From: CADEER01 sp965216585
Lineage (GTDB): Bacteria > Desulfobacterota > Binatia > HRBIN30 > CADEER01
Direction of reading: 5' to 3'
Assembly (NCBI GenBank): GCA_965216585.1
Contig: CBDCGC010000002.1
Span: 558,001-622,000 of the forward strand
Length of the DNA: 64,000 nt
Shown: positions 20,092 through 28,153 of the stretch, piece after piece
How positions within the stretch are numbered: position 1 is the first letter of the stretch
Layout: each line of letters begins with the position of its first letter
Program-made: the position numbers and the translations under genes
The notes under the pieces: model-generated
Seen by the model: the letters and a program-made list of their open reading frames with translations, nothing else
What the model was told of the DNA's origin: nothing
The model's database searches: none

Positions 20092-20645
20092 GACTCGGCC
20101 TCGCCGGCGGCGACGATGGCGACCTCATCGCGGCCATCGCGACCCTGGATCTGGACGCGCACCGATTCGACCGGCGACGTCGGCAGGTTCTTGCCGACGT
20201 AGTCGGCGCGAATCGGCAACTCGCGGTGACCGCGGTCGATCAGCACCGCGAGTTGGACGCTGCGCGGGCGACCGAAGTCCATCAGCACGTCGAGCGCGGC
20301 GCGCACGGTGCGGCCAGTGTAGAGGACATCGTCGACGAGGACGAGGTGCCGGTCGTCGATGGGAAAGCGGATGTCGGTGCCCTTGATCTGCGGCGGCTGT
20401 TCGAGAGAGCGCCGCAGATCGTCGCGGTAGAGCGTGATGTCGATGATCCCCAGCGGCACTTCGACGCCCTCGATACGGACGATGTTCTCCGCCAGGCGTT
20501 TGGCGATGTCGACGCCGCGCGAACGCACACCGACCAGAGCGACCTCGGAAACACCGCGATTGCGCTCGACGATCTCGTGCGCAATACGCGCCAGAATCCT
20601 GTCGACGCCCCTGGCATCGACGACCGTTCGCTCGGCTGTGGTCAC
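20088..20645 (-). CDS. pyrR: Bifunctional pyr operon attenuator / uracil phosphoribosyltransferase
   Basis: 185 residues. The type I phosphoribosyltransferase PRPP loop reads HLVLVDDVLYTGRTVRAALD, and VALVGVRSRGVDIAKRL near residues 40-56 is the usual PyrR segment. When UMP-bound, PyrR binds the leader RNA of pyr operons. GTG at 20645 is the start; it directly abuts an eight-T run of the leader terminator, and its AGGAGG lies inside that terminator's 3' arm. It is the first gene of pyrR-B-C-carA-carB-recG and controls its own transcript. Confidence 0.96.
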   Translation of the reverse strand: MTTAERTVVDARGVDRILARIAHEIVERNRGVSEVALVGVRSRGVDIAKRLAENIVRIEGVEVPLGIIDITLYRDDLRRSLEQPPQIKGTDIRFPIDDRHLVLVDDVLYTGRTVRAALDVLMDFGRPRSVQLAVLIDRGHRELPIRADYVGKNLPTSPVESVRVQIQGRDGRDEVAIVAAGEAES

Positions 20646-20676
20646 AAAAAAAATGGGCCTCCTGCGAAGGAAGCCC
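20646..20676 (-). terminator. Rho-independent attenuator terminator in the pyrR leader
   Basis: On the minus strand, GGGCTTCCT (20676-20668), loop TCGC and AGGAGGCCC (20663-20655) form a 9-bp stem with one G-T wobble. An A and a run of eight Ts (20653-20646) follow, touching the GTG start of pyrR. This is the classic terminator of PyrR-controlled leaders. The 3' arm includes AGGAGG, the only good Shine-Dalgarno for pyrR, so folding should also block translation. Confidence 0.9.
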
Positions 20677-20711
20677 TACCTCGTGACCTGAAAGTGTTGG
20701 AAGTACATGAA

Positions 20712-20748
20712 CGCCCTTTCTGATCTCACGGGATCAGTCTTAAAGGTG
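20712..20748 (-). promoter_or_regulatory. PyrR-binding RNA element (anti-antiterminator)
   Basis: The minus strand reads CCTTTAA, a short spacer, a perfect 6-bp stem CTGATC/GATCAG capped by CCGTGA, then AAAGGG. This reproduces the conserved PyrR site: lower stem CCUUU/AAAGG, a purine-rich internal bubble, and an upper stem with a CCGUGAG-type terminal loop. Its 3' half can also pair with CTTTCAGG and CACGAGG just ahead of the terminator (about 20677-20695), a plausible antiterminator. UMP-PyrR binding would thus favour termination. Confidence 0.88.
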
Positions 20749-20844
20749 ACGCTTTGTAGGTAGTGCGTCTGGCGGTACGAGTCAACTGCCGATTGCTTCG
20801 CTCGCCATGGATTATTCCATCGTTGCAGCTACACTGCGGCCAGC

Positions 20845-21993
20845 ATGCCGGAAGAGGAGCGCCAGGCCGAGGTTGCCACCGCGATGACGCGCCTGTGCGT
20901 GCGCCTGCTGGAGGCGAGTGGCGGCGTCGAGATCTTGCGCGTTCTCGGTGACGCCTTCGCCGACCTCGGCGCCGGCTGGTACGCCATCTACGACGCCACC
21001 GCTGCGACGGTCGTCACGGCGGGTGCGGTGCCGCGCGACGTGCGGCATGGCGACCAGCGCGCGCTCGACGAGTTGGCCAGCGCCCTCGGCCGGCCGGCGC
21101 CGCGCGACGCCTGGTGGCGGTGCCGCGACGGCGCCGCTCTGGCGTGTCTCTTCGGTCCGCCGGAGAGGCCGGCGGCAATCGCCGTCGCCGGCCGGTCGGC
21201 GGCGTTTCCGGACCCGCCGGACGGGCCCTTGCAAGCTCTTCGCCGCCTCGTCGACAGCGCGCTGCGCCGCGTCGAGCACGTCGAGGCGCTGCGCCGCTCG
21301 GGGCGCAGCAAGTCCGAGCTGGTCGCCGCCATGTCACACGAGCTGCGCAATCCGCTGAGCGCCATCCTCGGCTACACCGAGCTTCTCATCGACGGCCACC
21401 TCGGCCATCTGGCCGAGGATCAGAGCGAAGTGATCCGTCGCGCCCACCACAGCGCCCTGGCACTGCACGAGCTGACCAGCGCCGTGCTCGACATCAGCCG
21501 CTTCGAGGGCGGAGATCCGCCCGATCTCAGCGCCGAGATCGATGCCGTCGCCGTGCTCGAGGCACAAATCGAGACCGTCGAGGAAAGTCCGACCTGCAGC
21601 GAGATCCACCTCGAGGTCGACGCGCCCGGCCCGGCGATCATCCTGCGCAGCGATGCGCTCAAGCTCGGACTCGCCCTGCGCCACGCAATCGAGGCGGCGC
21701 GCGACGCCAACGGCGAACGCGCGCTCACCGTGCGCGTGGCGGAAGCGGAGGGCAAGTGCTCGATCGATATCGCCCCGCGGTCGACCGGCACCGCCACCAA
21801 GCGACCGGCGCCCTCCCCTGTCTTGGCGACCAGCGAACTCTTTCCGATCTCCATCGCCAAGCGTCTGTTGCGGATTCTCGGTGGCACGCTGGAGGTATTC
21901 GGCGGCGGCGATCGCCTCGCCGTGCGCATGATGATTCCGCAGCGCGCCGCGGCTGCAGCCGGCGACGCCGAGGAACCGCCACGCCGTGCATAG
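20845..21993 (+). CDS. Sensor histidine kinase with degenerate ATPase domain
   Basis: 382 residues. Residues 1-150 look like a GAF-type sensory domain with no membrane helix, so the protein is cytoplasmic. The dimerisation/phosphoacceptor helix is clear: MSHELRNPLSAILGYTEL with His165. The ATP-binding region (about 225-365) keeps only the last helix and strand (ISIAKRLLRILGGTLEV). The N-box asparagine is missing (LALRHAIEAARDAN), and the G1 DxGxG is replaced by DIAPRSTG. It may not bind ATP and could act as a phosphatase or scaffold. No response regulator is adjacent. It diverges from pyrR with 199 bp between. Confidence 0.82.
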   Translation: MPEEERQAEVATAMTRLCVRLLEASGGVEILRVLGDAFADLGAGWYAIYDATAATVVTAGAVPRDVRHGDQRALDELASALGRPAPRDAWWRCRDGAALACLFGPPERPAAIAVAGRSAAFPDPPDGPLQALRRLVDSALRRVEHVEALRRSGRSKSELVAAMSHELRNPLSAILGYTELLIDGHLGHLAEDQSEVIRRAHHSALALHELTSAVLDISRFEGGDPPDLSAEIDAVAVLEAQIETVEESPTCSEIHLEVDAPGPAIILRSDALKLGLALRHAIEAARDANGERALTVRVAEAEGKCSIDIAPRSTGTATKRPAPSPVLATSELFPISIAKRLLRILGGTLEVFGGGDRLAVRMMIPQRAAAAAGDAEEPPRRA

Positions 21994-22004
21994 AGCTATA
22001 GAGC

Positions 22005-23465
22005 TCAGGTGTCGCCGGTGATGTAGTCGAGCGAAAGGCGACCGATGAGCGGCACCAACTCGGCGTGCCGGTCGGGCTCGCCTTCGATGAATTTGATGTG
22101 CGTGACGTCCGCCGGCATCTGGTCCAGCGCCGCGTCGACGCTGACCCAGCCGTCGCCCAGCCATACTTCGTTCCAGGCGTGGTAGAGGAAGACACCTTCC
22201 ATGTAGACCAGTCCGGCGACGATGCGCGTCGGCAAGCCGGCAGCGCGCCCCAGGCCGGCGAAGAGGACGGCGTGCTCGTTGCAGTCACCGGCGCCCATTT
22301 CCAGCACCTGCAAGGTGTTGGGGATGCTCGCCACGGCGCGCTTCTCGATGTTGTCGTAGATCCACCGGCGCAGCCGTATCGCCGCATCGCGGGCACTCTT
22401 CTCGCCGCCGGCGACCTCTTCGAGTCGCTGGCGCACGCGCGGGTGGTCGCTTTGCACGAAGGCCGACGCGCGCAGGTCTTTCTGCCACTCCTGGCCGCTG
22501 TACGGCAGTGCGAAGGTCGAGCGAGTCGAGGCGCTCTCGCGCTCGACGGTGAGAACGCCGGCTCGCAGGCTCTGGCGCTGATCGCTCGGCACCTCGACGG
22601 CGCCGAGGCCGCCGACGCGAAGCTTGAGTCGGGCGAGCGAGCGCGGCGCCGGGATCTTGTTGCGCACCGGAACGGCAACGGCGTCCATCAAGTCGACCAG
22701 GTTGCCGTCGCCCCACCCCTCCTCGGTCGCGCGCTCGGCATCTTCGCGGACCGCGACCAGGCCGAGGGGACCTTCTTCGCGGAGAACCCGCCCCTCAGCG
22801 TCGATCCAGACGGTCGTCTCGATGCCGCGGAACGACTCGGTCATCCGCCAGGCCTCGACCTCACCGCCTTCGACGGCCAGGGTCTCCCGCCCGCGGGTTC
22901 GCACGACGACCGGCTCAGCCGACATCGCCGCCGCATCGAAGATGGCGGCTTCGCGCATCGCGCCGGCCTGCAGGCCATCGCCGACGACACTGGCGCGCAG
23001 GGAGCTGGGCAGGAAGATCGGCCGCTCGAGGGGAAAGCGATGGCGGTCGTTCTGGCCGCCGATGTTGAGATCGACGAGCAGCTCGTCGCCTGCCACCTCG
23101 CCGCGCAACTGGAAGCGGCCGATGTCACTCTGCAGGCGCACGCGGAACGATTTCAAGGAGTGATCCGCCGCCGTCTCGGCGGTCGACTGCGTAAAGATGG
23201 TCTGGTCGCGCTCGAGCATGCGCAGGCGCAGCACCGAGCGATCGACGATCTGGTATCCGCCCTCGATCGGCGTCGATTCGAAATGCGAGTAGCCGACCTT
23301 GCGCTGGTTGAGATAGAGGCCCATCCAGCCTTCGCGCGCCGAGCCGCTGACCTGGATCGGCAATTGCGTGCGGGTCGGTGGGGAGTCCTCGGGCGCTCGC
23401 AAGAGAGCGAACATCAAGCCGACCCAGAGGACGAGCAGAGCTATGCGAGCGAGCCTGGTGAGCAT
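22005..23465 (-). CDS. Transglutaminase-like cysteine protease-fold protein, membrane-anchored
   Basis: 486 residues from ATG at 23465. The longer in-frame start lacks a membrane signal, while this one puts a hydrophobic helix (IALLVLWVGLMFALL) at residues 7-21. The C-terminal third is a transglutaminase-like domain with a complete triad: Cys395 in GDCNEH, His429 in YHAWNEV and Asp444 in SVDAAL. The large N-terminal part is beta-rich and resembles periplasmic regions of such proteins. It is probably periplasmic and anchored at the N-terminus; the substrate is unknown. It converges with the histidine kinase gene, leaving 11 bp between them. Confidence 0.82.
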   Translation of the reverse strand: MLTRLARIALLVLWVGLMFALLRAPEDSPPTRTQLPIQVSGSAREGWMGLYLNQRKVGYSHFESTPIEGGYQIVDRSVLRLRMLERDQTIFTQSTAETAADHSLKSFRVRLQSDIGRFQLRGEVAGDELLVDLNIGGQNDRHRFPLERPIFLPSSLRASVVGDGLQAGAMREAAIFDAAAMSAEPVVVRTRGRETLAVEGGEVEAWRMTESFRGIETTVWIDAEGRVLREEGPLGLVAVREDAERATEEGWGDGNLVDLMDAVAVPVRNKIPAPRSLARLKLRVGGLGAVEVPSDQRQSLRAGVLTVERESASTRSTFALPYSGQEWQKDLRASAFVQSDHPRVRQRLEEVAGGEKSARDAAIRLRRWIYDNIEKRAVASIPNTLQVLEMGAGDCNEHAVLFAGLGRAAGLPTRIVAGLVYMEGVFLYHAWNEVWLGDGWVSVDAALDQMPADVTHIKFIEGEPDRHAELVPLIGRLSLDYITGDT

Positions 23466-23592
23466 GGACAGACCGGGATGATCGAGTCGGCGGCGGGCGG
23501 CGACTGGTATTTCAAGGTGCCACAGCCCGCCCCGCGGCGCCATCGCAGAGTCGGTCTCCGGTCAATGGCACGGCGGCGAGAATCGAGCTACC

Positions 23593-23886
23593 ATGCCGAC
23601 GATGACCGAGACCGATCCGGCGACGTTCACCGACGCCAGCTTCACCATCGGATCGTGCGACACCTGTGAGCGCGAGGTCCTGACCTTCCCGGCCCTCGAC
23701 ACGGATGGCGATGGCAGGTGCTGTGTCCACTGCGACGCGCCGGTCACGCGCGAGCTGCGCCTGGCCAGCGGTGCCGACCTTCCCGACCACGGCTACGGTC
23801 TGCTCGAGCTGCAGGGCTGCGGCAATCCCGAGTGCGGCGGCGGCACCTGCAGCCGGCAGAGCGAAGAGGAGCCGCCGCCGGCTTGA
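23593..23886 (+). CDS. Small zinc-ribbon-like protein
   Basis: 97 residues with three Cys clusters: CDTC (22-25), CCVHC (about 43-47) and C-x4-C-x4-C (about 76-86). The first two CxxC-type knuckles could form one zinc ribbon, and the rest looks soluble and acidic. No named family is recognised. It diverges from the transglutaminase-like gene (127 bp apart) and converges with trmL. The dense cysteine pattern and normal codon use support a real gene. Confidence 0.6.
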   Translation: MPTMTETDPATFTDASFTIGSCDTCEREVLTFPALDTDGDGRCCVHCDAPVTRELRLASGADLPDHGYGLLELQGCGNPECGGGTCSRQSEEEPPPA

Positions 23887-23911
23887 GGGCTGCGATGCGG
23901 CGCCGTGAGTT

Positions 23912-24409
23912 TCACTCGAGGCGCCGTCGCTGGCGCAGTGTTTCGTAGACCGCTACGGCGACGGCGTTGGCCAGGTTCAGCGAGCGCACGGCCGGCTCGG
24001 CGATCGGCAGGCGAAAGACCTCGCCGCCGGCCTCGTCGAGGATCGGCGCCGGCAAGCCGCTGGTCTCGCTGCCGAAGATCAGATCGACGTCGCCGTCGCC
24101 GGCCAGCGGCGCCTGGCCGATCGGGCGCGCCGCGCGGGCCGAAAAGTACACCCGCTGCGAACCTGGCCGGCGCTGGCAATAGGCCGCCCACGAGGCGTGC
24201 GTGTTCAGGTTCAGATACGGCCAATAGTCCAGTCCGGCGCGGCGCAGATAGCGATCTTCGAGCGAAAAGCCGAGCGGCTCGATCAAGTGCAGGGGCACCT
24301 GCGTGGCAGCGCAGAGGCGGCCGATGTTGCCGGTGTTGGGCGGAATTTCCGGCGCCACCAGGACGACGGAGATGCCGTGCCGCTCACCTCGAGTGGATGG
24401 GGTAGACAC
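23912..24409 (-). CDS. trmL: tRNA (cytidine/uridine-2'-O-)-methyltransferase TrmL
   Basis: 165 residues of the SPOUT class. The N-terminus VVLVAPEIPPNTGNIGRLCAAT, the middle LIFGSETSGLP and the knot segment RSLNLANAVAVAVYE are the family signatures. It methylates the ribose at wobble position 34 of certain leucine tRNAs. GTG at 24409 gives a 26-bp overlap with the DUF1285 gene; a start a few codons later is possible since homology begins at about residue 13. Confidence 0.92.
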   Translation of the reverse strand: MSTPSTRGERHGISVVLVAPEIPPNTGNIGRLCAATQVPLHLIEPLGFSLEDRYLRRAGLDYWPYLNLNTHASWAAYCQRRPGSQRVYFSARAARPIGQAPLAGDGDVDLIFGSETSGLPAPILDEAGGEVFRLPIAEPAVRSLNLANAVAVAVYETLRQRRRLE

Positions 24410-24839
24410 GCGACCCGATGCGCAGCTCGAAGCCGCCGCCTTCGCCTTCGCCGATCAGCGCGGCCAGTTGGTAGTGCGCCGGGCGCAGCAGTCGCGCCCT
24501 CTCGCTGCCGTCTTTGACGCGACAGTACGACACGCCATCGGCGCCGATCTCGACCGTCTCGACCGCCAGGACCTCGCGCGTTTCGTCGCTCAGAACGATC
24601 GCGATTTCCTCGCCGACCTCGACGGCAGTGACGACGTACGGCGTGTCGTCGACGAGGATTTCAGCCGTCTCTTCGCCGACGCGAAGCTGGTAGCCGCCTC
24701 CCTCGGCGCGGCAGATGCTGCGCGAAAAGAGCCGCGCGATCTTCTCGTTTTCGATCACTTCGCCGTCCGCGTACCAGCGGCCGTCGCGGCCGAAGCGGAT
24801 CTCCGAGCACTGAATCGCGTAGAAACCGGCGATCGCCAT
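24384..24839 (-). CDS. DUF1285-like protein
   Basis: 151 residues. The pattern IRFGRDGRWYADGEVIENEK, RLFSRSICR, GYQLRVGEETAEILVDDTPYVV matches DUF1285, where a 'W...g..I....lv.lFs..L...dg.Y.L' opening is followed by an 'I.VeD.PF.v' core. The family is beta-rich, of unknown function, and found near central-metabolism genes in many proteobacteria. It overlaps trmL by 26 bp, so the two are probably one transcript. Confidence 0.75.
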   Translation of the reverse strand: MAIAGFYAIQCSEIRFGRDGRWYADGEVIENEKIARLFSRSICRAEGGGYQLRVGEETAEILVDDTPYVVTAVEVGEEIAIVLSDETREVLAVETVEIGADGVSYCRVKDGSERARLLRPAHYQLAALIGEGEGGGFELRIGSRVYPIHSR

Positions 24840-24907
24840 TATTCTTTCCCGGCGACGCGCATCAGATACGAGGATGTGGGCTTGGATTGCTCATTGTCGA
24901 ATCTACT

Positions 24908-25372
<465 letters not shown>

Positions 25373-25501
25373 TTTCCGGCCGGTCAGCTCGGCACCGTGC
25401 AGGTGCAATTGACAGAGAACGTCGACATGGGACCTAATGCCTCCCGACGCTATACGATTTGCGCTCGATGAGCGAAGCGTTTCGAAAACCTCTGCCATCC
25501 G

Positions 25502-26506
25502 ATGAAAGCCCTGGTGACCGCATCGTTCGCTCCCTTCGGACTCGAAGGGCTGCGAGAGCACATGGACGTCGTCTACGAGGATTGGCGTACCAACAAGCAC
25601 ATCCACTTCGACGCGGCGGTGCTGGCGGAAAAGCTCAATTCCCTGGCGGCCGACGTGCTCATCGTCGAGGCGGACTTCGTGCAGGCCGAGACCATCGAGA
25701 ACACCGACCTGCGTCTCATCGCCAGTTGCCGGGGTGATCCCAACAACATTGCCGTCGATGCGGCAACGGCGCGCAGAATTCCCGTTCTCTTCGCCCCGGC
25801 GCGCAACGCCGATGCCGTAGCCGACCTCACCCTCGGCTTCATGTTGGCGCTCTTGCGCAACATCTACGTCGTCAACCACGCCCTGAAGTCGGGTGAGCTC
25901 ACCTTCGCCAGCATTGCCGACTACCTCGGCGCCTACGAACGCTACGGCGGCTTCGAGCTGGGCGGTCGCTGCGTCGGCGTCGTCGGCTTCGGTGCCATCG
26001 GCCGGCGCGTCGTCGCCCGCTGCCGCGCTTTCGGTGCGCCGGTGCTGGTCTACGATCCGTTCGTCGATGCCGATGCGGTGCGCCAAGCCGGTGCCACGGC
26101 GACCGATCTCGACGATCTCGTGCGCCGCTGCGACGTGTTGACCCTGCACTGTCCGGATACGGCCGACAATCGCGGGCTCATTTCAGGTGAGCGAATCCGC
26201 GCCATGAAAGCGGGTTCGTTCTTCCTCAACCTGGCGCGCGCCGCCGTCGTCGACGACGACGCGCTGTACGAGGCGTTGCGCGACGGCCACCTGGCCGGCG
26301 GCGCTCTCGACGTCTTCGCCGAAGAGCCGGTGCGGGCCGACAATCGCTTCGTGCGGCTGCCAAACGTATTGGTCGCACCACACCTCGGTGGCGCGACGCG
26401 CGACGTCGTCTCGCATCAGACCGAGATGATCCTCGCCGACGTGCGCGCCTGGCTCGACGGCCGGCAGCCGCGCAACATCGTCAATCCGGAAGTCCTCGCC
26501 TCCTGA
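25502..26506 (+). CDS. D-2-hydroxyacid dehydrogenase (NAD-dependent)
   Basis: 334 residues. The Rossmann motif is VGVVGFGAIGRRVVARC. The catalytic set is present: Arg in NLARAAVVDDDAL, Glu in VFAEEPV and His in APHLGGAT. This is the phosphoglycerate/glyoxylate dehydrogenase superfamily. No ACT domain follows, so SerA is not favoured. It is 13 bp upstream of an FGGY kinase on the same strand, suggesting a shared catabolic substrate such as a sugar acid; the identity is not visible. Confidence 0.85.
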   Translation: MKALVTASFAPFGLEGLREHMDVVYEDWRTNKHIHFDAAVLAEKLNSLAADVLIVEADFVQAETIENTDLRLIASCRGDPNNIAVDAATARRIPVLFAPARNADAVADLTLGFMLALLRNIYVVNHALKSGELTFASIADYLGAYERYGGFELGGRCVGVVGFGAIGRRVVARCRAFGAPVLVYDPFVDADAVRQAGATATDLDDLVRRCDVLTLHCPDTADNRGLISGERIRAMKAGSFFLNLARAAVVDDDALYEALRDGHLAGGALDVFAEEPVRADNRFVRLPNVLVAPHLGGATRDVVSHQTEMILADVRAWLDGRQPRNIVNPEVLAS

Positions 26507-26519
26507 GCCGAGGATCGTC

Positions 26520-28010
26520 ATGCCGATCGTTCTCGCCCTCGATGCAGGAACCGGCGGGGCCAAGTGCGTCGCCATCGACCACCGCGGCCGGGTGCGCGGC
26601 AGCGCCGCACGGCGCTGGAGCTACGACGTCGAGATCAACGCCCAGGTCTCGGCGGTCAAGGAGTACTCCTTCGATGCGGATGAGTTCTGGAGCACCCTCT
26701 GCCTCTGTGCCCGCCGCGCCCTGGCAGACCTCGACGCCAGCCAAGTGGTCGCCGTCATTTCGACCAGCCAGCGCGAGGGCTGCGTCTTTCTCGACGACGC
26801 CGGACGCGAGCTCTATGCCGGTCCCAACCTCGACAGCCGCGCCTTCATGGAGGGGCTGCAGATCCTCGAAGAGCTCGGTGCCTCACGGCTCTACCAGATC
26901 ACCGGACACTCGGCGCCCTTCATTTTTCCGCTCGCCCGCTACCTCTGGTTTCGCGCCAACGATTCGCGGCGCATCGCTCACCTGCTCATGCTCAACGACT
27001 GGATCCTCTACCGCGCCTGCGGCGCCTGCGTCGGCGAGCCTTCGAACGCCACCGAGTCGATGCTCTTCGATTTTCGCGGCCGCCGCTGGTCGCCCGAGAT
27101 CATCGAGCAATTCGACGTCGACGCCGACATCCTGCCGCGCATCGGCACTCCCGGGGAGAAGGTCGGTGAGATCGACTCCAAAGCGGCGGCAGCACTCGGC
27201 ATAACCGCCGGCACGGCGGTACATCTCGGCGGCGCCGACACCCAGTGCGCCCTGCTCGGCCTCGGCGCCAGCGATGCCGGCGATGCCGGCGTCGTCCTCG
27301 GCACGACGGCACCGGTGCAAGTGGTGAGCGACCAGCCCCTGCTCGATCCGGCGGAGAATCTCTGGGCCGGCTGCCACGTCGCCGGCGACCGCTGGGTACT
27401 CGAATCGAACGCCGGCAGCAGTGGCGACGGCTACGAGTGGCTTCTCGACCTGCTGGTCCGCGACGGCGGTGGCGACGCCTACGCCCGGGCCGAGGAACGA
27501 GCGCGCACCGGCCGGCCGTTTCAGGTCCTCTCGTTCGGCGGACCGCGCCTCTTCGACCTCACCAAGGTCCGGCCGGACATGCCCGGCGCCGTCTTCTTCC
27601 CCTTCCCGGCGCTGCAACTGCGGCCCGACAGCGGCGACCTGCTGCGCTCCCACCTCGAGTCGATCGCCTTCGCCGTGCGCGGCAATCTCGAGCAGTTGCG
27701 CTCCTGTGCCGGCGAGCTGCCGGCGACCCTGCGGGTCGGCGGCGGCATGTCGCGCAATTCCCTGCTCGTGCAGCTCATTGCCGACGTCACCGGCTGCCGC
27801 ATCGCCCGGGCGACGGTGGCCGACTGCACCGCCCTCGGTTGCGCCATCCTGGCCTGCGTCGGCCAGGGCCTCTACGCCGACGCCGCAGCGGCGTGCGCGG
27901 CGATGTGCCAGTCGGTCGAGGTCGAGCCGACAGGCGACGCCGACGCTGCCAGCGCCGCCTACGAGAAGTGGCGGTCGCTCTACGACACGCTCGACGGCGT
28001 GTCGATCTGA
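26520..28010 (+). CDS. FGGY-family carbohydrate kinase (LsrK-like)
   Basis: 496 residues of the two-domain actin-fold kinase family. The phosphate-1 loop is LALDAGTGGAKCVAID; the catalytic Asp is in LGGADTQCALLGLG; the adenosine segment is LRVGGGMSRNSLLVQLIAD. Length is typical. Overall spacing (MREG-like SQREGCVFLD, LNDWILYR, VGEPSNATESML) is closest to autoinducer-2 kinase-like members, but no lsr transporter or LsrR/F/G gene is nearby, so a sugar or sugar-acid substrate is equally possible. It forms an operon with the dehydrogenase. The last codons and stop are part of a tandem repeat. Confidence 0.85.
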   Translation: MPIVLALDAGTGGAKCVAIDHRGRVRGSAARRWSYDVEINAQVSAVKEYSFDADEFWSTLCLCARRALADLDASQVVAVISTSQREGCVFLDDAGRELYAGPNLDSRAFMEGLQILEELGASRLYQITGHSAPFIFPLARYLWFRANDSRRIAHLLMLNDWILYRACGACVGEPSNATESMLFDFRGRRWSPEIIEQFDVDADILPRIGTPGEKVGEIDSKAAAALGITAGTAVHLGGADTQCALLGLGASDAGDAGVVLGTTAPVQVVSDQPLLDPAENLWAGCHVAGDRWVLESNAGSSGDGYEWLLDLLVRDGGGDAYARAEERARTGRPFQVLSFGGPRLFDLTKVRPDMPGAVFFPFPALQLRPDSGDLLRSHLESIAFAVRGNLEQLRSCAGELPATLRVGGGMSRNSLLVQLIADVTGCRIARATVADCTALGCAILACVGQGLYADAAAACAAMCQSVEVEPTGDADAASAAYEKWRSLYDTLDGVSI

Positions 28011-28092
28011 CAGCGCGCTCGACGGCGTGGCGATCTGACAGCGCGCTCGACGGCGTGGCGATCTGACAACACGCTCGATCGCGTGGCTATCT
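27984..28092 (+). repeat. 28-bp tandem repeat spanning a stop codon
   Basis: Three 28-bp units run from 28009 to 28036, 28037 to 28064 and 28065 to 28092. They follow a 25-bp partial unit (27984-28008) that is the last coding part of the kinase gene. Each unit contains CTCGACGGCGTGGCGATCT or a close variant; the first two full units are identical and the last has diverged. The repeat arose by duplicating the gene's own 3' end including its TGA, leaving non-coding copies downstream. Confidence 0.9.
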
Positions 28093-28097
28093 GACGC

Positions 28098-28131
28098 AAA
28101 AAAAAGGGGCGGTGCCGAATGGCACCGCCCC
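28098..28131 (-). terminator. Strong Rho-independent terminator for the Cys-rich lipoprotein gene
   Basis: On the minus strand a perfect 11-bp stem GGGGCGGTGCC / GGCACCGCCCC with a 4-base loop (28106-28131) is followed by eight Ts (28105-28098). It lies 22 bp past the stop of the lipoprotein gene. It could also act against read-through from the kinase gene on the plus strand, but there the T-run is absent. Confidence 0.93.
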
Positions 28132-28153
28132 GCAATGCGAAGAGCGCTCTCTC

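Noticed and set aside
25373..26149. N-terminal extension of D-aminoacyl-tRNA deacylase
   Set aside because: Antisense to the 2-hydroxyacid dehydrogenase; the deacylase homology starts exactly at the GTG at 25372.
28009..28092. CRISPR-like repeat array
   Set aside because: The 28-bp units are contiguous without spacers and derive from the kinase gene end; no cas genes are present. It is a simple tandem duplication.
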